Source: a bacterium EF100-94H03 bin56 (lineage in GTDB: Bacteria; Pseudomonadota; Alphaproteobacteria; SP197). From it: DNA of 64,000 bases. Position numbers and translations under genes: made by a program. The stretch spans positions 62,001 to 126,000 of the forward strand of contig MPMV01000001.1 in the NCBI GenBank assembly GCA_002238685.1. Reading direction: 5' to 3'. The first letter of the stretch is position 1. Every line of letters starts with the position of its first letter. The notes under the pieces are model-generated. The model did not search any database and was not told the origin of the DNA. It saw only the letters and a program-made list of their open reading frames with translations. Shown here piece by piece: positions 59,819 through 64,000 of the stretch.

Positions 59819-61208
59819 GGTCCCTCTCAACGAACTGGAAGTCGGCGAACTCGTCCGTCGCCTGCATCGACGTGACATCTCCGCCGTCGCCCTCGCCGAG
59901 GCCTGTCTTGCCGCCTCGGCGAGTGTGCGTGACACGATCAATGCCCATGTTGCCCTTGACGAAGGGAAGGTTCTTGCCGAGGCCAGGGCACTCGACAACA
60001 TGAGGGAAGGTGGTGTCGTTGCCGGCCCGCTCCACGGCATCCCGGTGGCGATCAAGGACAACTTCTGGACCCGGGACTATCCGACAACGGCATGCTCCCG
60101 GGTTCTCGCGGATTCACCCGCCGGCATCGATGCGACGGTTGTGGGGCGCTTGAGGGCCGCCGGCGCCATCATCTTCGGCAAGACCAACATGCACGAGTGG
60201 GCCTATGGGGCGACGAACACGTCGTCGGCGTTCGGTCCCGTGCGCAATCCGTGGAATCCCGATCATATCTCGGGAGGGTCGAGTGGTGGATCCGCAGCCG
60301 CTCTGGCGGCCCGTGTCGTGCCTGCGGCCCTGGGCAGTGATACCGGCGGGTCGGTGAGAATACCCGCAGCGGCATGTGGCGTCTGCGGTCTCAAACCGAC
60401 CTACGGGCGTGTCAGCCGCTTCGGCGTCCTGCCGCTCTCGTTCTCGCTCGATGTCGCGGGACCCATGGCCCGTTCGGCGCGGGATCTCGGAATTCTCCTC
60501 GACGTACTGTCCGGCGAGGATCCCAGGGATCCCACGACCCGCGTCGACAGGCATGCCGTCAGCAGGTCGCCAGGAACACGGCTCGCGGTGTTGCGCGGCG
60601 AAGGAATTCTCTGCGACGAGGACGTCGGGCGCGCCTTCGAGAACGCTCTTGGCGAGTTCCGGGAAGCGGGCTTCATGCTCACCGATGTCGAGGTTCCCGG
60701 GCTCGAACGGGGGTTTGGCATCTGGAAGGTCATCATGCTCGCCGAGGCGTCCGCCTGGCATGCACGGTACCTCGAGACCCATGCCGCATCATACGGAGAG
60801 GACGTCAGGGTCCAGCTGCAGGCCGGGCAGCACATCGCCGCCGTCGACTATCTCGGAGCCCAGCAGTTCAGAACCCGCCTTGTCACCGGGTTTCAGGACA
60901 TTCTCAAGCACCACGATGCCGTGTGCCTGCCGACACTGCCCGTTGCCGCACCGGCGCATGGAGAGACGAACATCACAGTCGGCAAGAAACGCATCTCCGC
61001 GCAGGACGCGATGACGGTGATGCCCTGGATCGCCAATCTGACCGGCCTGCCGGCGGTCTCGATCCCCTCGGGGAGCAATGCAGCGGGGCTACCGGTCGCG
61101 CTGACCGTGATGGGTCGCCCCTTCGGCGAAGAGACCATTCTCGACATTGCCGGAACATTCCAGTCCGTCACCGACTGGCATACCCTCAAGCCCCGCATGG
61201 TGGCATGA
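59811..61208 (+). CDS. Amidase, AtzE/biuret-hydrolase-like
   Basis: 465-aa amidase-signature enzyme. Catalytic lysine in [10 protein letters not shown], cis-serine in [13 protein letters not shown] and nucleophile serine in [11 protein letters not shown] are all canonical. With the small subunit before it and an amide/urea-type importer in the same operon, it is likely to hydrolyse an imported ureido or carboxybiuret-like compound and release ammonia. Start at [10 protein letters not shown]; the upstream frame is antisense-like. Compare the amidase at 31.5 kb, whose serine loop is altered. Confidence 0.87.
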   Translation: MTEVPLNELEVGELVRRLHRRDISAVALAEACLAASASVRDTINAHVALDEGKVLAEARALDNMREGGVVAGPLHGIPVAIKDNFWTRDYPTTACSRVLADSPAGIDATVVGRLRAAGAIIFGKTNMHEWAYGATNTSSAFGPVRNPWNPDHISGGSSGGSAAALAARVVPAALGSDTGGSVRIPAAACGVCGLKPTYGRVSRFGVLPLSFSLDVAGPMARSARDLGILLDVLSGEDPRDPTTRVDRHAVSRSPGTRLAVLRGEGILCDEDVGRAFENALGEFREAGFMLTDVEVPGLERGFGIWKVIMLAEASAWHARYLETHAASYGEDVRVQLQAGQHIAAVDYLGAQQFRTRLVTGFQDILKHHDAVCLPTLPVAAPAHGETNITVGKKRISAQDAMTVMPWIANLTGLPAVSIPSGSNAAGLPVALTVMGRPFGEETILDIAGTFQSVTDWHTLKPRMVA

Positions 61209-61274
61209 CCTCCTGCGCTGATTCGGAGGATGCAAACGGTCTCGATCACCCTGGGCACCGGGTAGGCGTGAGGG

Positions 61275-61870
61275 ATGGACAAGAGACTTCTTGAACTGAT
61301 GACCCGTTCGCAACGGGACAGGGTGATGGCGCCGATCGGCGAGGCCATGACACTTCCCTCCCAGGCGGCGCATGGCATGCGCTTGAGGTGGAACGCGTCT
61401 TTGCGCGGAACAGGACCGCCGTCATGTTCGCCGTGGAGTTCCCGTGTGCCGGAGACGCCCGGCCCTTCGATCTCTTCGATCAGCCGCTGCTGGCTGTCAG
61501 GGGAAGCGACGGGAGGTTGCGCATCTTTCACAACATCGTCCCTCATTTTCATCGCCGCGCTCGGTCGCTCATCACAGAGGCCGGGAAGGAGGGTCTCGCT
61601 CTCCACCAGAGCGCCGCATACGAGTACTGGCACGATCAGACCCGGTACTGGGCCCGGGAAGTTCGCCGGGTTCTCGGGCGTGAAGGACCCCACGGCGAGG
61701 TGCTTGCCGACGGCAGCAAGACGGCCCGCGGCATGGCCGAAGCCATGGCCGCCTTCGAGAAGATCAGGAAGGCTCATGGTCCGCCCGATGACAGCGTACG
61801 GATGGAGCGGCGGCGCGAGGAGCGAAAGCAGGAGCAGTCGCGATCCCGGGGCCGCGGGTTCTCCATGTAA
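61275..61870 (+). pseudogene. Rieske oxygenase N-terminal relic with unrelated tail
   Basis: Frame one reads MDKRLLELMTRSQ with APIGEAMTLPSQAAHG; after a frameshift the next frame reads HALEVERVFARNRTAVMFAV then PFDLFDQPLLAVRGSDG and LRIFHNIVPH, the opening of a Rieske oxygenase. The CxH of the Rieske site has become VPH and homology stops there; the remaining 100 residues (to 61870) are charged and match nothing recognised. Third Rieske-type sequence in the window, unrelated to the 46-kb relic in detail. Confidence 0.6.
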
Positions 61871-62009
61871 CGTGAACGTGTCTTGCCCCTCGTTCGTGTG
61901 CCATGGAGCAGCTATCCACAAGGGCATGGCCATAGTGGGTCTGACGGCCTTGGAGGCTCCACCGTCTAACCCCAAGTGCCGGACGGGAACAAGAAAAGGT
62001 TCAGATCAA

Positions 62010-62273
62010 GTGCCTGCTCACAGCGAGATACTCAAGTCATACGGTTTGCCCGATCAGGAGACCTTCGAGATTCGGACGGAGCGTCCGGACTTTGAGGGTC
62101 TCGAGGGACTATGGATGGTTGTTGTCAGTACCCGTAGCGCCGGCGCCAGGGTTATGTTTCATGAGGATGCAAAGCGCTTCGCCGACGCGGTCCGCATTGT
62201 GGACCCAACATTAGCGGACCAACTGGATGAAGGTGTCGAACGGGCAAAGCGTTACGCCAGAAACAAGGACTAA
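62010..62273 (+). CDS. Hypothetical small protein
   Basis: 87 aa from GTG 62010, with AAAAGG about ten bases upstream. Sequence composition is natural: ILKSYGLPDQETFEIRTERP, then LWMVVVSTRSAGARVMFHED and a helical, charged C-terminus. Cytoplasmic, no membrane segment. No family recognised. It stands alone between relics, and could be a survivor of an island. Confidence 0.5.
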   Translation: MPAHSEILKSYGLPDQETFEIRTERPDFEGLEGLWMVVVSTRSAGARVMFHEDAKRFADAVRIVDPTLADQLDEGVERAKRYARNKD

Positions 62274-63201
62274 CTCTCCGACGGTCCAATGGAAGTTGGT
62301 AGGCTTGGTCACCAAGCGGAACCTTCCCGGCCGTGACCTCTTCTATACGACGGGCGTGGTCACCCGCCAAATCAGCTATTGCCCCTTGGAGTGATGTGTC
62401 GTTTGTTCCAAACACGCTCAGCAACGTCAACGCGCCTACCAGGACGGTCGCAAGTACGAAGCCCGCGAAATGCTGGAACCGAAAGGAATGATTGAGCCGC
62501 GGCCGGCCTCGTTCCACACTCTTGAAACGCTCGCTCGTTTCGACAAGCGGTAGCGCGATCTCAAGGCTGTACCATAGAACCATCCACCGCGGAGCGTCGA
62601 CCGCTCGCTGTGCTGTACAACGACGATGCGCCTTGAACAATCAGCCATGTCCTGAATTCTGGGGCTGGCGAGACGGATCTCCCTGAAGACGCAACAGCTC
62701 TCTGATCACATGGCGCTCGCCTGGGAGGTATCCGATCATGCAGTCGGTCATTCGTCGTGTGTGACTCCAGCCATTCCGATCTTGTTCTTCGGCGATCTCG
62801 ACGCGTATCGCGCTTCGTGAAAGCCTGCACGTCGCCGGACGACTGCTCGGACATCGGCGCGCCCTCATCACCCGCCAACCGCCATGTGACATCTCGATGA
62901 CACCACACTCAACGAGACCGTTGAACTGGTGACGGCAATTCAGCGGAAACTGTTCGCAACGGTTCCGTGGTGCATGCACACGGTCAGCAGAAGCCTAAAT
63001 TCGTTGGAATTACATATAACACACATCTAATATTCGATAGTTCACATATTATATTTATGGACAGCTTGCTGCACCACTGTGTAGAGTGACTTCGGGTCGC
63101 TCGCCGAAGCGAGGGCTTGGTCCAACTCGCCGGACACCGCGATGGACGCCAGGTTCTTACACCACGCCGCGGGACAAGATCCAAGCATCCCGGAGATTCC
63201 G
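62274..63201. other. Poorly coding region with AT-rich core
   Basis: About 930 bases. A minus-strand frame 62152-62640 contains one membrane-like stretch (FAGFVLATVLVGALTLL) but overlaps the small gene and lacks a ribosome site. A 61-codon minus-strand frame at 63042-63227 is also possible. Bases 62995-63060 are strikingly AT-rich (runs such as TATATAACACACATCTAATA) in an otherwise high-GC window and may hold a promoter or a transfer boundary. GGAG at 63191-63194 serves the next gene. Confidence 0.4.
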
Positions 63202-64000
63202 ATGTATTTCCTGACGGGCGTCGACATTCAGACACAGGTGCGGACGATCGCGTCGCGCAGCGGCAAGGTCATGGTAGCTGTCGCATACTGGGGTAAAGGC
63301 GCCGCCGAGCGGACCGGCCTCAGCGGGCATGAAGACCCGGCGAGCGTCCGAATCATATGCGACCTGCTTAGCGGCGCCTGCAACCCGAACGAAATCAAGG
63401 CGCTCCAACAGTGCGGTTTCCGCGTCAGGACTCTGGACCGCCTTCACGCCAAGGTCTGGATCGGTGGCGACGATGTCATCGTAGGTTCCGCCAATGCTTC
63501 CCAGAACGGGCTTCTCGGCGAGGGCGAAAAGGCCGCCGATGCCAACGTGGAAGCAGCGGTCATATCGCACGACCCGGCCATGGCCCGTCGACTGGCGGCT
63601 TGGTTCGAACTGCAGTGGGACGCTTCGACCGAGATCGAAAGGCGGCATTTGGTCCGGGCGTGGCAGATTTGGAAACGGCATCGGCGGTCGGGCGGCCGCG
63701 GCTTCACCTCGACGCTTGGCGAGAAGATCCGCAATCCCGGACCGCTCGACCGATTTTCCGCTCTTCGCCTGATCGCATATCCATATCCCGACGAAGGCGT
63801 GAACCCGGAAGCTATAGAGCACGTCCATGAGAACGCCCGACGCTATTACACCGCTGAAGAATGGGACGAATTCGGCGCCGAACATCCCTGGTACGAGTGG
63901 CCGATTGGCGTTCCCGTATGGTCGCACAGGCCCGGGACCGTGTTCGCGGATTTCGACTGCCCAGTGGAAGGCGGTCAATTCAGGTTCAACGGTTTCTGGC
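63202..64000 (+). CDS. PLD-family nuclease-like protein (3' end outside window)
   Basis: 266 codons are visible and the frame is open at the edge. One HKD-type motif is present: His82, Lys84 in LHAKVWIGGDD and Ser96, Asn98 in VGSANAS, as in phospholipase D-like nucleases, where two such motifs or a dimer build the site. The N-terminal part (VAVAYWGKGAAE, VRIICDLLSGACN) fits the same fold. Downstream residues (about 150-266) are an unassigned domain. ATG 63202 has GGAG six bases upstream. Proteins of this kind are frequent in defence islands, but the partner genes are not in view. Confidence 0.75.
   Translation, partial: MYFLTGVDIQTQVRTIASRSGKVMVAVAYWGKGAAERTGLSGHEDPASVRIICDLLSGACNPNEIKALQQCGFRVRTLDRLHAKVWIGGDDVIVGSANASQNGLLGEGEKAADANVEAAVISHDPAMARRLAAWFELQWDASTEIERRHLVRAWQIWKRHRRSGGRGFTSTLGEKIRNPGPLDRFSALRLIAYPYPDEGVNPEAIEHVHENARRYYTAEEWDEFGAEHPWYEWPIGVPVWSHRPGTVFADFDCPVEGGQFRFNGFW

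Noticed and set aside
62152-62640. Minus-strand frame of 162 codons with one membrane-like segment
   Set aside because: Overlaps the better supported gene at 62010-62273, has no ribosome site, and the second half has an unnatural composition.
63042-63227. Minus-strand 61-codon frame with fairly natural composition
   Set aside because: Overlaps the start and ribosome site of the PLD gene, has no Shine-Dalgarno sequence and matches no known family; kept only as a remark.
1-64000. CRISPR arrays, tRNA/rRNA genes, integrases, transposases
   Set aside because: No regularly spaced repeats, cloverleaf genes, or DDE/tyrosine-recombinase motifs were seen on either strand by eye.

Overview
The window looks like a 64-kb piece of a high-GC alphaproteobacterial chromosome, inferred from gene content: a small DUF1127 protein, a CoxD/CoxE/split-XdhC molybdenum-hydroxylase maturation block, many ABC importers for small organic nitrogen compounds, and dense head-to-tail operons with ATGA/GTGA overlaps. 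No rRNA, tRNA, CRISPR array or intact insertion sequence was recognised. Several gene relics suggest recombination. A 23-G homopolymer flanked by a duplicated segment inside one gene raises the question of an assembly error there.

Left part (1-10.2 kb). A leftward sugar-type ABC importer with two permeases and two MalK-type ATPases (the last runs off the left edge) is divergent from mtnK, 5-methylthioribose kinase. Then come a leftward HSL-family esterase, a GMC oxidoreductase and a two-gene Septu-like defence module: PtuA, an ATPase with an N-terminal extension, and PtuB, an HNH nuclease.

11.0-21.8 kb. One long rightward operon of ten genes: class I/II aminotransferase, an SDR with a degenerate active site, alpha/beta hydrolase, M20 carbamoylase-type amidohydrolase, a ThiXYZ/SsuABC-type ABC importer with two NMT1/THI5-like binding proteins (the second without a signal peptide), and a three-part HcnABC/opine-dehydrogenase-like flavoenzyme. 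It looks like an uncharacterised uptake and catabolic pathway for an amide-containing N compound.

21.8-35.8 kb. Mixed genes: SDR, CmcJ/NvfI-family oxidoreductase, GST and an EamA exporter. Next is an unusual methyltransferase-HNH fusion coupled to a small FN3-like protein, which is the best candidate here for an undescribed system. After it come an aminotransferase, an M24 hydrolase, ammonium transporter, amidase and a YdbH/AsmA-like envelope protein.

35.8-41.8 kb. CoxD, CoxE, XdhC N- and C-terminal halves, and a MoCF-MobA fusion gene split by the poly-G/duplication lesion, followed by threonine ammonia-lyase.

41.9-54.2 kb. Glutamine amidotransferase, a Rieske oxygenase with a DsbA-like partner, and a divergent intergenic region duplicated on both sides of an MFS transporter and a truncated hisA. 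This leaves a broken pncA at one end and a broken Rieske gene at the other, plus an intact pncA. Then come a flavin monooxygenase, OsmC, a 5'-nucleotidase relic, DUF1127, an ADP-forming acyl-CoA synthetase, rsmI and an aldo/keto reductase.

54.9-64 kb. A HAAT-type ABC importer (binding protein, LivH, fused LivM-LivG, LivF) is coupled to an AtzG-like small subunit and an AtzE-like amidase. This is followed by a third Rieske-type relic, a small orphan gene, a poorly coding AT-rich stretch, and a PLD-family nuclease gene running off the right edge.
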